64,000 nt of DNA from Casuarius casuarius (taxonomy: Eukaryota > Chordata > Aves > Casuariiformes > Casuariidae), in NCBI GenBank assembly GCA_003342895.1, contig PTFA01000194.1, positions 1,398,095-1,462,094 on the forward strand, given 5' to 3'. The translations under genes and the position numbers were made by a program. Of the stretch, positions 47,551 through 59,827 are shown one piece after another. The notes beneath the pieces were generated by a model. It worked only from the letters and a program-made list of their open reading frames with translations. It searched no databases and was not told where the DNA came from. Each line of letters opens with the position of its first letter. The first letter of the stretch is position 1.

Positions 47551-49004
47551 ACCCAAGAAGATGCTAATGGTTTCCCCAGGAAGTGCAGGCTCTGGACCAT
47601 TCCCCTTCCCTGTGAATGAAGTGCTCTGCCAGCAGCAAGCCCCTACCTCTCATACGGTTTAACTTGGTGGCCTACATGCCTGCTGGAAGGTTGTACACAG
47701 AGGCATATCTGGCAGTAATGGTACTTGAGTAAAATCCTTCCATTCGCTTGATTTGGTAATTGATGTTAACAGCTTAATGACTGCATGGAGTAAGTTTTGA
47801 TACCATCAGCATGTGGAAACAATCAATGAGATATTGGGTCCTCGGCAGGAGTAGGGGCAAGAGAAGACATTGCATTTCTCATGGGTTATTTTGCTCTTAT
47901 TTGTTACCTGCAAATGCAAACGATTAGGCTGGGACTTGGCTGGTCATGTAACCCATTGCTCTAGGAGCAGCACGGAAAGAGCTTGCAACGCCATCAGCCC
48001 TTGACTTTCTTGTGCTTGAGATGTTGCCATTTGAGGTCCTCATCTGTGTTGTGTTGTGGGTTTTTTTTTTTTTTTTTTTGGTGTTACATGAATGTAACGT
48101 GTGTTGTGTGTTTTTTGGAGAGGTTCCCTGGTTGGAGCATGTGCTAGGAGCCACAGACTCTAACGCTTTCTCTCCGTCACGCTGGTGGTGTAACACATCA
48201 CCTTCCTCTTTGCCAGCTACCCCGTTCCTGCATAGCCTTTCACTTACGTCAGCTACGGGCACTCCTAACAGAGACAGTGCCACCAAAAAACACCAAGCAA
48301 ATGAAAATAAAACCACCAGGTCTGCAATCTTTCGGGCTGAATGTGTTTTTTGTATTCACCTTTACCACAAGGTCAAAGGTGCAAAGGCTTGAGGTTGTTA
48401 ATCATAGTGAACGGTTGAATTTTGAATTGAATTGATTCTTATCTTATGGACATTGTTTTGTCTGACAGAAAGTATGTGTGAGTGGTGGGGGTGAAACTGG
48501 GCTGATGGCTCAGAAGTGTTACAGCAGTGTGTATATGTCATTGCTGGTGTCAGCTGTGTGTAGTTTTCCTGGACATCTCCTGAAGACATGGGACGATTAC
48601 AAAAACTCGACTTCTGCCAGGACTGCTGAGTCACTTACATAAATACAGAGATTAATCTTCTTCCTGAGAAGCAACTTCATAACAGGTGTTGTTGGAGGTA
48701 ATGGGACACGATGCACCAGCCGAGTCCTGGCCATGGCACATGGATGGGCGGTGGTTGTGAGTTCTCCAAGGAGATGTCTTCATCACTTGCCCCTTGTTGG
48801 GGTACAGCAGAGTGTCAGGGCTTCTGAGAAACAGCAAGAGCCCCATTAGGATGTGTGCCTGCTGCATGGNCTTGGAAGCTGCCATCTTTTGAAGGTCTCT
48901 GTCATCTGGGGCAGTGAAACTGGAAATAGAGAAGTGGGAAAGGGGGTGAAAGGTGGAGAAGAAGAGACAGAGGATTATTCTGTTAACTAACAAAAATCCG
49001 AGCT
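47551..49004. other. Intergenic, no gene seen
   Basis: Contains a T19 run (48061-48079) and an imperfect DR1-type nuclear-receptor site AGGTCAAAGGTGC (48370-48382). No recognised coding sequence. Confidence 0.4.
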
Positions 49005-49019
49005 TGTGTGTGTGTGTGC

Positions 49020-49050
<31 letters not shown>

Positions 49051-49051
49051 C
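49005..49051. repeat. (TG)n(CG)n alternating purine-pyrimidine tract, 47 bp
   Basis: Every step from 49005 to 49051 alternates pyrimidine and purine: TG units with one early CG, ending in five CG steps. Such tracts are classic Z-DNA formers. Confidence 0.9.
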
Positions 49052-51172
49052 TGTTTGAATTCCTTGGAGATGCCTTTGTCATAAAGACCTTTTTCTGCAG
49101 GGGCAGTATCTGGGTGATGCTGATATGAGCAAGAGTTTTGGATTTGTGATGGGCTATCTGGTTTAAATCAAATAAAGACCCACTCTGAACCCCTGCCCAA
49201 AACACAAATGAAGCCTACAGCATGTTAACAAGATGAGAAAGTCTGGCCAATTCATTTAATCTGTTCCAGGCTCCTCTTTGCTTCCAGGTGTTCATCTAGA
49301 ATCACAAGCCAAAACACCCTGGGAGAGGCTGCTGTCATATTTCCAGCCCATCTGATAAGGCTAGNGCCTCTGAGAAGGCATGCTCGTGCAGGATTCCTGC
49401 CCTGGCTTTGCTGGCCAAAGATGGCAGGTTTGAGCTTCAAGGACAGATCCAAAGCATAAATGTAAAAGTACGAGTTATGTTAACTGAGTGCCTCACCAAC
49501 TCTAATGCGTTTGACCTCATGGCTCTTCTCTGGGATGTGTGCTTTGTTCCACAGATGAACAACTAACTTTCTTGCCCAAAATCACACCAAAAGCCTTTTT
49601 GAAGGGATGGTAGGGGGCTGTGCAGGCAAGTGGGCAACTCCATCAAACCATGCTAAGAGAAGACCAAGAGCTCCTCTGTCCCCAGATGTGTCTACGTGAC
49701 TTATTACAGAGGCACATGTTGCCTTGTAGATAGAGCCCTGCTAGAGCTGTTCAGGCATGTCCAGGCTCTCAGATGGACTTAATGAAGAGGGGAGAGCCCT
49801 GCGCTAACGCAGGGAAGTCGTTTGGGACTGGAGGTGGTTGTGCTCTTCAGCACAAGAGCATGACTTTTCTTATAGCAGAGTTGAAGAGGCTTCAGACTGA
49901 CTTTTTCATGTTCCTCTAAATTATCTGTGTATTCTACCAGCACTTTGAGTACTTGCAATTTTTTTCCCAAAGAGCTGAATGTAGTCACTTTTCTTCCTCA
50001 AGGCTTCAGAGGAAATGGAAAGGTACTTATCCTATGTTTTATTCATTGTAGTCACTATCTCTTGTTAATTTACTTACATTATTTACAGAATTTTAAAGTA
50101 TTTTGTGTGTCAAGCCCTATAAAATGCTAATTTTCAAACTGTATCAGAGGCAAACATCTTTCCTAGGCCTCTAGGTAGACAAAGGGTCATCCCCATTCTT
50201 AATTTATTTTTCATGATTCTATATATAAATGCAATAAAGCCTGCTTGAATGGCAGATCTCAGGCAGCCTAGTTCTCCCTGTGGTTAAATTTTATGAAGAT
50301 CCATTGTGGTTATGTTACTGGTACAATAAATTTCATTTTTGATCTAGTGCCCTTAATTACTAAGGATGACTGAACCTGGTTTAAGTACAGGAATAACTAT
50401 CTTGGATCTTTGCCCTAAACGGGAATGAAACNTGAAGTTCAAAAAGTTCAAGTAACTTTCTGAAAAGAAACTAAGTTTTATTTTCACAGTTGCTTCTTTG
50501 CACTCCCTGATACCAGTGAGAGAGGAAGTGTGTGTGGGGGGGAAACCCAAACCCCAGAAGACTCTTAATGTTTTAGGTTTTAATCTTGTGTCTGTGAGCT
50601 CTTGGAGGATTGGTCCTGTTCCCAGCTTTGGGATGTCTGAATCTTTCAAAGTGGCGGGACGGTTGTCGCCGTAAAGTTGGGCAATACATGAAGATTTAGG
50701 GACATATTTAGATAGTTTAAATCACACTGACATGCCTGAACCACCTATTTCCTGCTGGCCAGTCGTCTCTAAAGGTTGAAGGCCAGTCAATAGGAAACAC
50801 TTAGCATTAAATTTCAATGGTATTTAGGCTGGCGGAAGATGGCCACATGTGTGTAATGCTTAAAAGTAGTCACTCTCTCCTTAGCATGTCCTGTGAATCC
50901 ACCTCTCTTGGTCACAGCGGTTATCATCACTGGTGTTTGCTGTATTTCTCCCAAATGTCCCTGAGGTGCCTCTGTGCTCCTCTGTCCAGCTAATAGGATA
51001 TCGGCGGTCGCACTGCCAACAGGGAGTGGGGCTTATTCTGAGTGTGCTAATTGCTCTGGAGAAGTCTTAGGGGAAAAATGAGATATTTTAATGTCATACA
51101 AAGAGTTATATATTGTAACTTGCCTCTGGGGCTGGAGGAAGGAGGAGGCTGGATGGTAGTGACAAGGAATCA
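49052..51172. other. Intergenic, no gene seen
   Basis: A weak MIR-like fragment on the minus strand may lie at 49540-49600 (CCACAGATGAACAACTAAC, CTTGCCCAAAATCACAC). Otherwise unique sequence without coding signs. Confidence 0.35.
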
Positions 51173-51240
51173 TGGGACTGTGCTTGGAGCAGGTTGGCAG
51201 AGGTAACCTGTGGTCCCTTCCACCCTGAATTATTCTACGG
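51173..51240 (+). mobile_element. CR1 LINE 3' end
   Basis: CTTGGAGCAGGTTGGCAGAG, GTAACCTGTGGTCCCTTCCA and CCCTGAATTATTCTACGG match the CR1 terminus (GGTTGGACTAGATGACC, AGGTCCCTTCCA, CCCTAATTATTCTATGA). The copy is truncated, and its body upstream of about 51130 is unclear. Confidence 0.65.
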
Positions 51241-54200
51241 TGGGATTTCTGTCCTTGGGCCTCTGCGGTGCTGTGCAGAGCACAGCCCGAGGAGCGTGTC
51301 CGGGGTCACAGGGGAACTCGTGGTGGAGCTCACCCATGAGCATTAGCCATGTGAATGGGCCTGGCTCTCAGTACAGGAGGCACCAGGAGCTGCAAGAAGC
51401 TAAGCAGCAGATTCNTACTTGCCAGACACAGGAGCAAACAGCCCTGCAAGTCTGGAATTGCTTCAGGAGGGGAAGGAAAACCAAGGTGGGAGAGGCAGAG
51501 AGAAGCCGTGCGGTGTCACAAAGGTAAGATGCAGCTTGGTGCAAAAGCAGAGTCAGGACAGGCCTTTGGGAGTTACCAGGACTGGATTCAGCAGAGTGCC
51601 AGGATGTTATAGGCTCAGTCACCAGCAAGCTTTCCTTCGCACACAAAACCTGAGCTCCCTCAGTTGCTCACAAAGCAGAGTATTTTTTCCTGCTCCTACT
51701 GAGCCCTGTCTGAATTAGGATACCTCTTCTCAATCTGTTCAGTCCCCAGCAATGCTTCACTGGGGGGGTCTCTGCTGGNTGGATTCTGTGCTCCATTTAA
51801 TTCTGACAGATCTTGTCACTGTGCAGGCTTGTCTTTATTACAGTCCTAGGGGAAAACTTCTCCAGCAGCTANATTGCAGCTGGATGCTTGATTCGACCCC
51901 ACCTGATTTGCTTTATGGAAAGCTTCTCCTCCTCAGTGTGAAGGCAGTGGCTCCACCATTTCTCTGTGGGCTTCACTTCAAGGAAAGATCAGATTGGACT
52001 ACACACAGTGACTTAATTTCAAATTTAATTTAAAGGAGGCATTGCTCTGGCTTCTCCTACCAGAGGGGGATGCTCTGATGTAATGTGACTGATCAAAAGA
52101 TATTGGCAGACTTGAAGACTTCATTTGAATTTTGTGGCCACTCTGACAAGCAAACAAGGATATCAAGTTGATCTTCTCATTGCAAACACATGGCCTTGAT
52201 TATTTTTCAGTGCTTGGAGTTTCATGAAAATTTTAAAATTTTCCAGTGAATGCATCATGGCACGTAGTGTATACTATGTAGTGTGCCTCCTCACTTATTT
52301 AAGTGCAAAGTACAGTACTTTATTGGGGACATGAATGAGCATGAGGTATACCAATGCTACACCTTCAAGGTGAGCGTGGCCAGCTTATGGTGCAACTTAG
52401 ACTTACAATGACATTTCTGGACCCTTTCTCCTTGGAGGCTGAAGCCAAGCTCTCTGCACCTCACAATCATGAGTCTGTTATTTCACCTAAAAAAATTAGC
52501 TCTCTTAGCTCAGCAACAGTTGCAGGCTCAAGAGCTAGTGTGTATAATGGTGTCAGCAGAGGGAGACATGGCCCTGCATGCGACAGTCGTGCTGTGAAAG
52601 CAGGTGGCTCAGCCCCAAAGCAGGACTGGGGAAATGTGGTGGGTGGGCAGCTGCTCCTGGTGGTCCCGTGGCACAGCTCCACCAGCAGCTGGGCAGTGAT
52701 GGCTGTAAGTGGGACAGGATAGACCAGATCTTCAAGGCCTACCTTCATCCCTTAACTCCATATCATCTTTGCCGTTCCTGAGGATGTTTTAGGTGTAAAG
52801 CTGGTTATGGTTTTCAGATGGAGCAGCTGTGAGGCTTCCTAATGTGATGACACTTTCTGGAAAACGACACACGCTCTGTGTTGAAAGACAGGGAAGTTTT
52901 GTGATGAGGCTGTTGCATTCTTCCAGCCATCGCTCTGGAAGGAGGCACCTGCACCACTTCTGCGGTCCTGACCAGTGTAGCCACAAGAGCACAACTAAAC
53001 TGCTGCTGCTGCTTCGAAATTAGACCCTGTGTTCCCCAGAGAGGCATGCCTCTGATGAACAGGAAGATCACAGGTTGTTCCACTATGTTCAGTGCTTGTA
53101 GAGTTGAGAAGTGCAAGCCTTGCAAGCCTGAGGAACCACTTAATAATAACTAGCTCAGATTTGGGGGCCTGCTCTTCGTGTCAGTCTTTGTTTTTTTGGA
53201 TTTTCTTTTGCAAGGTAGCAAATATGCAGGTATGTGGCGTTACTTTGCTCAGAAGGTCTTTGCATGTGCACTGTAGCTAGGAGGAATACACTTAGCATAT
53301 TAAAGCTGTCATTCTGGTAAGGAAAAAAAATCCTATTTGCAAGCTTATTTAGAACATTGCCCCCATCTTAAACAAACTGTCATGTTAATAAATGCAAGCC
53401 TCAAGGATCTGTATGCACTGCAGCCACTTGAGAAGAGGTTTCTCTGCAGCCAGTGAGAGCATCCCTGAGCACCTGGCTACTGCTCATAGAGTACTTGGTG
53501 CCCAGGTGTGCACCCTGCTCCTGGGCTAGCCTGGGCTGCTGCAGCTGTCCCCGAGGCAGCCAGCTCTGAATTACCTGGGCAAACCTGTGCAAGCAACAGT
53601 GACTGCAGAGCAGCAGTACCATGAAACCTTTCTGTTTTGCAGCCAGCAGGAGAATCTCCATCTCTACCCACCACCAGGCCTCTTCTTCACTACATACAAG
53701 AACACCATCATCTCCTAGCACTGGAGCCAAATTGCAGGTACATTGCCAAAAGTTCTCCCTTTCCCCAATTCCAGTTTGTCTCTTCATCTGCTCGGAGGAG
53801 AGAGACTCCTCCTTGATGTCTTGGTGAATACCTAGCACATGGCATTTGCCAATATTGGTAAAATCTGAATAAATCCATCTGCTCCTGAAAAGGACCTGCT
53901 CACTCAGTGATGTCACAGCCTGGCCTTTGGGCCATCTGTTAATCGCCGCAGGAATTGCTGCGATGCCCCGGGCAATTACTGACTAAAGCAACAGGGAGGT
54001 TGTTGCTGTAGAGGAAAGATTCTCTTTGGATAAGAGCATGGAAAAAGAAATAATGGAACTTGCTTGATAGGTTAAAGGAGCTTTTTCATGTGCAGAATGT
54101 AATATTTGCCTGTGTGTGGCAGAGAGGAATTCTTTTTGCAAGGTGAGGAATATCCAAGGAAATACACTCTAAATACACTGGTGCATCCAGATACCATAGC

Positions 54201-57110
54201 AAGAGATTGCTTTTTTTTTTTTTTTAAATAAACTATAATTATAAATCCATGTACCTACAGATAAACAAGGACACAGTTTTCCTTTGGGGGCTAGACTGGA
54301 ATGCTTGTGGATACCAGAAACCTGCTTTATACACATAAAAGCTAATGTATTCCAAGCGGAGATCCACCATCTGATCATTTCCATTGTACTTGCTGGATTG
54401 TATTATCCTTCCAGGATGTAATTTGCTGTCATTTCTATTCTTAAATAGCTAGAGACCACAGGGCTAAAGGCAGCTCTCCAGAAAGCGACCTTGAAGATCT
54501 CANGCCATTACCAATGCCTTGTTTAAATTGTAGAGAAATGTTAGGACTGCATAATAAGATGTTGATTATCAGGCTAAACCAAGCAAGGCTGACATGAAGA
54601 TGATGTTGGGAACTACTGCTTCGGCATCTTTTCCTGGACTATTCAAAATGCTTTTCTTGATTCTCTGTTCATCTGCTATCTTTTCTCTGCAAGCTTCCTG
54701 GAGATAAGTTTCAGCTCTTCTTGGACAAATATTGTTCAGAATAGATAGGGGAAGCGGAGAAAAGCTGTTTGTTTTATACCTCACTGTGGTGATAAAAACT
54801 TCTGGTAAGCTGCAGCGCATGGACTATTGTCCTTTTGTGCTTTTGGCAGAAACAGTTTGGGTATTATTGATTTCTTGTGAAATGAAATGCTAACAAATGT
54901 GTAGTAACAATGGAAGGTGTTTCCTTCTTCACTAGAGGTTTTTCTAAGCCCTGAGAACTTTATTTTAACATTACTGCCCAACCCCCACGTCAGAAATTCA
55001 ATGAAGTTCATGGGAAAATGTAGTGTAACAATATTCTGCTTGTTTAGTTGGCTTCCCTTCCCAGATGGATGGGGCAGTATCTGTCATCTGTGAGCCTGCC
55101 TGATGTGTCTGAAAATACTAACAACTAAATCTTCATGAAACTTCGGACACAAAGCAGAATAAAAATAATGCGACTGACTTCCCCCCCCTCAAAAAAATGA
55201 TTATTATTTTAAAATTTATCAAAAAAAGATCTTTTTTTGGCTCCTTAGCAAGTTTTTCTCATCTCTCTCTCTTATTCTTGGGTTATTTGTTCTGCCGTAA
55301 GCCCACATGAGCATTGCACTACTCTGCAGGTTGAGGGAGCTGCTGCCAGCACAGCCTGACAGCAAAACTGGGCACCACGCTGTGCTTTAGAGGTACCAGC
55401 AGCTCTGGGGAAGAAAAGCTGCGCTTGCTTTGCTACTTCCCGTCTCCTAACAGGAAAAATGCTAGTGAGGGGAAATTAATGGGGATCAGCCCCTCCTGGC
55501 ATCCACTGAATCCTTAAGTGGCAGATTTCATTTAAACCTCAGTAAAATGCGTTTAATCCGCGCACTTTGTGTTGTAGTACTCGGCACGTAAGCAGCCCTC
55601 CAGCACTGCTGCCACGTACCGTGCTCTGATGCACCACTCCCATAATACCCTGCTTCTCCATACGTGACCCTCCTGCACTGCATAGCTGCTTGCAGGGTTA
55701 TCCAGGTGCACGGCTCTCTAAGTACAAGCTCCCAACACGCTCTCCCTCCTGTAGTTTACAGCTCTCACTGTTCTGGCAGGGAACAAAAGGATCTGACCTT
55801 CCTGAGGGCGAGCAGAGAAGTTACTAAATAACCAAGTTCTCCCTTCCCCAAAAGGCTGTAAATTGTGCTGAAATAGTGGTTTCACGATATGCCAGATGAG
55901 AAGCTGTTGTAGACCGCCTCATGATTTTTAATTGGACGTGAACCAGGGGAAATGCTTTCTCCTGGAAAACTTGAACTTTCCTTCTTTGGCAGAGCGCACT
56001 AATTCAAGGCCTGCTCTCTCTGACTAGGCTCTCGGTGAAAGCATTAGCAGTGTCCATCAGTCTGGGAGGGTGGGGGGTCCACGCCATGAAAGCACACCTC
56101 TCGTTCTTCCTTCTTCCCCCAGGGAACAGAGAAAACATCCAGCTTCCAAACCGTTGTTAGCCTTTCCTTCAAAGCTGCAGGGACAGCTCAAGGTCTTTAG
56201 GACTTGCTGGAGATCCGGCCAGGTAGGAGAGGAAGGACCCAGGTGCTGCGGTTGAGGTGGGCAGTGCTGGGAAGCCTACGGCCGCTTGTGGATTTGGGCT
56301 GCTCCNTTTTGAGGGCAGATGTTACTAGCTAGTGAGAAGAGAAAAAGTGAAAGGAAAAACCTCTCATTTATAACTTCATAAATGGTCCTGAAACAGGATC
56401 CCAAAGCCAGCAGGTGAATGAATTAAGCCTTTGGGCCACCAATCCTTCCGCTGTAGCTTACTTTCATTGCCTTACATTTTGAAAGAAGGCACAACGACAA
56501 GCATTACAACAGACTTGTCTTCTTTTTTGCTTGTGTAATTTTTATTAAACAACATAAAAAGACACACTTCTTCAGGATATAGTCCTTCCAGAATGGCTCT
56601 TGTATACTATTTCTCCTTCCCTTGTTATTTTTTCCATGCTTTAACATCATTATATGAGTGACGTTAGCTAGCTCCTGACTGTGGAAGAAATGGTTCTGAG
56701 CCAAAATGTATTGCTGAAAAAAAGCGTGTTTTCCATGGCTCCATGTAAATGCAGCCAACTAGATTCTCTGTAGCTCCAGTTTTATAGGAGGGATTTCTGA
56801 AGTCCTACCTTGAGATCACCAACTTGTGGGAAGTAACATGTGGTCAATCAGACTTGTGATTTCTCCCTCCCCAGCCAATAAGATATCACTGCTACTTTTT
56901 CCACCATTGGGGAATGACCGTAATTAGGCTTGTTAAAGCTAGTTCTGTATTAGTTGTGTGGCCATGATCCTACAAACACCTCTGCATGTGTCTGAATGTT
57001 ATTTGTGTTAAGAGTTCCTGCTGAAGTTGATGAGGCTGCATCCATGCTGGAAGCTGAGTGTGTGTACAAGGGCTGGTGAGAACAAGGTCTATATTGAGAA
57101 GATCACTACA
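51241..57110. other. Intergenic, no gene seen
   Basis: Includes a T15 run (54211-54225) and a moderately A/T-rich part at 55820-56060. The longest frame is 171 codons on the minus strand (53401-53916), with no recognisable domain; this is within what chance gives in a window of this size. Confidence 0.4.
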
Positions 57111-57148
57111 TTTCAGGACACTGACGGTGTTTCAGGACACTGATAGTG
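57111..57148 (+). repeat. 19-bp tandem duplication
   Basis: TTTCAGGACACTGACGGTG (57111-57129) is repeated as TTTCAGGACACTGATAGTG (57130-57148) with two differences, both transitions. Confidence 0.9.
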
Positions 57149-59356
57149 TTTTAGATAGTTAGATTGTCTAGAGGTGGAAGGAACAATTTTGTGTGAAATA
57201 AGATCCAAACCAACCATTTTCTCAAATGAAAGCACGATGCCAAGATTTTGTTTTTTCCTTTAAAGAAAGTTGTTTCACTTATTTGTATACTGTGTTATTA
57301 TCATTGCAGCTGCCCCTGACTATCGCCTATTTTGATAACTAAAAATCACAGTTACGACTGTGAGAGACTGAAGACCCATTGGCACCAGCACCTTGCAGCT
57401 GAGGGTTAACTAAGTGTGTCTGGGAGGTTAAGCAAGCACTAAGGCGAGAGCTGCAGAGCCTGACCACTCCCCTGTCTACACTGGATTGTCTGCCACGACA
57501 CGTCTCCCCATGGCTGGGAGATAAGTAGGTCCCACACCTTTTAATGTTTCACAGGACAAATGCAACAGCCTCTAAATGACCCTGAAGCTGTAAGCAGCCC
57601 TCCGTGATCACGGAGCTTTGTACTGATGTGTTCAAAGCTCCTGAGCAAGCCTGACACCCACTGCTGCACCAGTTGTAATTTCCTAATGTATTTAAGTTGC
57701 AAAACAATCTAGTCATTTCTGGCATCAGAACTGCCTTGCAGCACAAATAGGAAAAGCGTTGTTCATGGGACATTGCTGAGAGCAGCTGAGCAATGTGAAG
57801 GCAGACTTGTGTCTCTCTCCTGGAGTTACACCACCTGGAAACGCAGTTCATGCCCATTCTGGTTCCATGGAAATAAGTGATAACCGAAAGAGACAACAAG
57901 GGGCTTGAAGCTTTGCCAAGCCAGCATGCATTCACCTGACCTGTAAATAACGTTGGCCTTGCCTCTCCGTGGCTGGCACTCTAACTTGGCTTGAGATCAG
58001 AGGTCCCCTGGGGACTGACAGCAGCTTGTCTCTCAATCATCTCTCAGTTGCTGAATGTTTCAGTGAGACAGAGTGCTTTTCTGCACCAAACATTTGAGTC
58101 TTCTGCCTGTCNGGTCACCGACACTGGGCTGTGGTCTCCAGGAGAAGCCTCCTGGTGTGTTCGTTGGAGGAAAGAGATGTGCACCGTGGCTGTTTGTTAG
58201 TGCGCTGCAGGTTTAATTCACTGTAGCATGTCTTATTGAGAACATCCCAGGCTTCACTACTGCNCTGACTCACCGTGTGCTTTATTCTCTGTTACCAGTG
58301 TCTCTGTGCTATGCCTCATTTATTCGTGAGTTAAACTTACTGCTTCCTTAGGCAGGAGCCATGTCAGAACATCCTGGTGAGTTAGCGGTTCTTGGTTTTG
58401 GTGATTCTGATCTATTCAGAGGCTTAGTTTTGAATGTGTTGGAGTAGATGGAAAGAATTTGGTTGGTTTTTTTTTGAACTTTGCCTTGGGCCATACATGA
58501 AGAAGAACTGACACCACCTGAAGATGCTCCTTGAAGGGGCTTCTTCCTTTCCATTGATTTTGGAAGAGCTAAAGAAGTGGGCAGTCNGATCATGTGAAAG
58601 AGCCCCCCTAAGTCAATGGAGGTTCTCAGTCCTTGTCTGGATTCAGTAGGCAGCTAAATCTGAACAGTGGCTGTTATCACACTACCATTTGCTGTGGAGA
58701 TCTCTAATGAGCCAGGAACGCTGGAATTTTTCCANCACGTCGCCCCTGTTGGCTGCCCTCCCATTTGGTCATGCTAAACGACTAGGTAAATAGGCCTTTC
58801 ATGAAATCTAACACCCGCCCTACCTAATCCCCCCTGCCTTCAAACTGTGGGGCTAATCAGTTGTTTTGACATAACCAGGATCCAAATTCTATAAGGAACA
58901 TGGCCAAGAAAAGTTCAAATCCAAGACCAAGATTAATGAGAACTTCAAAGAAATTTACCACCAAATGTTACTAATTTAGTACACCCTGTGTTTGAAACCA
59001 ATGACCTAATTGGAAACTATATTCTTTAAAAGCCATTATGTCCCAGCTCTTTAGTATTCTGGAGGTGGCTTCTGAGATCAGAGTAGGTTTATGTCACGTG
59101 GTAGGACTGGATGGTGGGTTTCCACCCCCACCTCCCTGAAACCCGGATAAAATATCCTGCTGTTGACTGTATTAAGCAATTGTGCTCTTAATGCACAATA
59201 AATAACAGACTCCAAATCAGACAAACAATTTCCTTCTGCTCTCCAACATATGAGTATAATATTACAAATCCTTTAAAGCTGGTTAGAGAAATGAAAGGTC
59301 TGATTAACTTTGCTGTCACATTGCCAAAAAATCAGCACATTTAGAAAAAAATGTAC
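57149..59356. other. Intergenic, candidate conserved noncoding DNA near 58880-59340
   Basis: Positions 58880-59340 are A/T-rich, unique and full of ATTA, TAAT and AATAAATAA words without repeat structure. The rest is unremarkable. Confidence 0.3.
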
Positions 59357-59824
59357 TTAGCATAAAAATGTACATTGTTCTACAGGGCTGCCATTGGTAC
59401 TTCCCAGAGTTTCACCGAGGTCTGTAGCAAGTGCGTGAGGCAGGGGTCCGATGTTAGCTGATGGCTCGGTCACCCTGGGCTGGCTGGGACTGTGCCTTTC
59501 TTTCTCGCTGCACTCACAGGTGGACCCCAGTGTGTGGTTGATGTGGTGGAAACCGGTGTTGCACCGCGGGGCTGATTCTCTGAGGTGCTGCTCCCACCAC
59601 CTGGTACACTGAAATCGCCCCTTCACATTGCAGATCTGGGCCTGGACCTTCTATCCAAACTTGCTGGCATCCCACACTTTCTGGAGTCGATCCTTCACTT
59701 TGCTGTGGATTGGGTCAACTTGTGGAGAAAAATTGGTCCCTTTAGCAAAGACCCATCCACCTGCTGTGGAAGGCTCATGCATGCTGTGCTTGGCTGGGTC
59801 GCACCTCTGTGTCTTACCTTCCTT
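59357..59824 (-). pseudogene. Interrupted coding-like frame of unknown origin
   Basis: In one minus-strand frame there are 57 open codons after a TAG (complement of 59825-59827), one internal TAG (complement of 59651-59653), then about 97 open codons to TAA at 59357-59359. The translation is mixed and protein-like (for example GGWVFAKGTNF, VKDRLQKVWD, TRWWEQHLRE, CNTGFHHINHT), with several cysteines after the internal stop. I do not recognise the family. The opposite strand is also open over 59585-59857, so chance is a real alternative. Confidence 0.25.
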
Positions 59825-59827
59825 CTA

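Noticed and set aside
53401..53916. 171-codon minus-strand frame
   Set aside because: Longest desert frame but no recognisable domain; length is compatible with chance in 64 kb.
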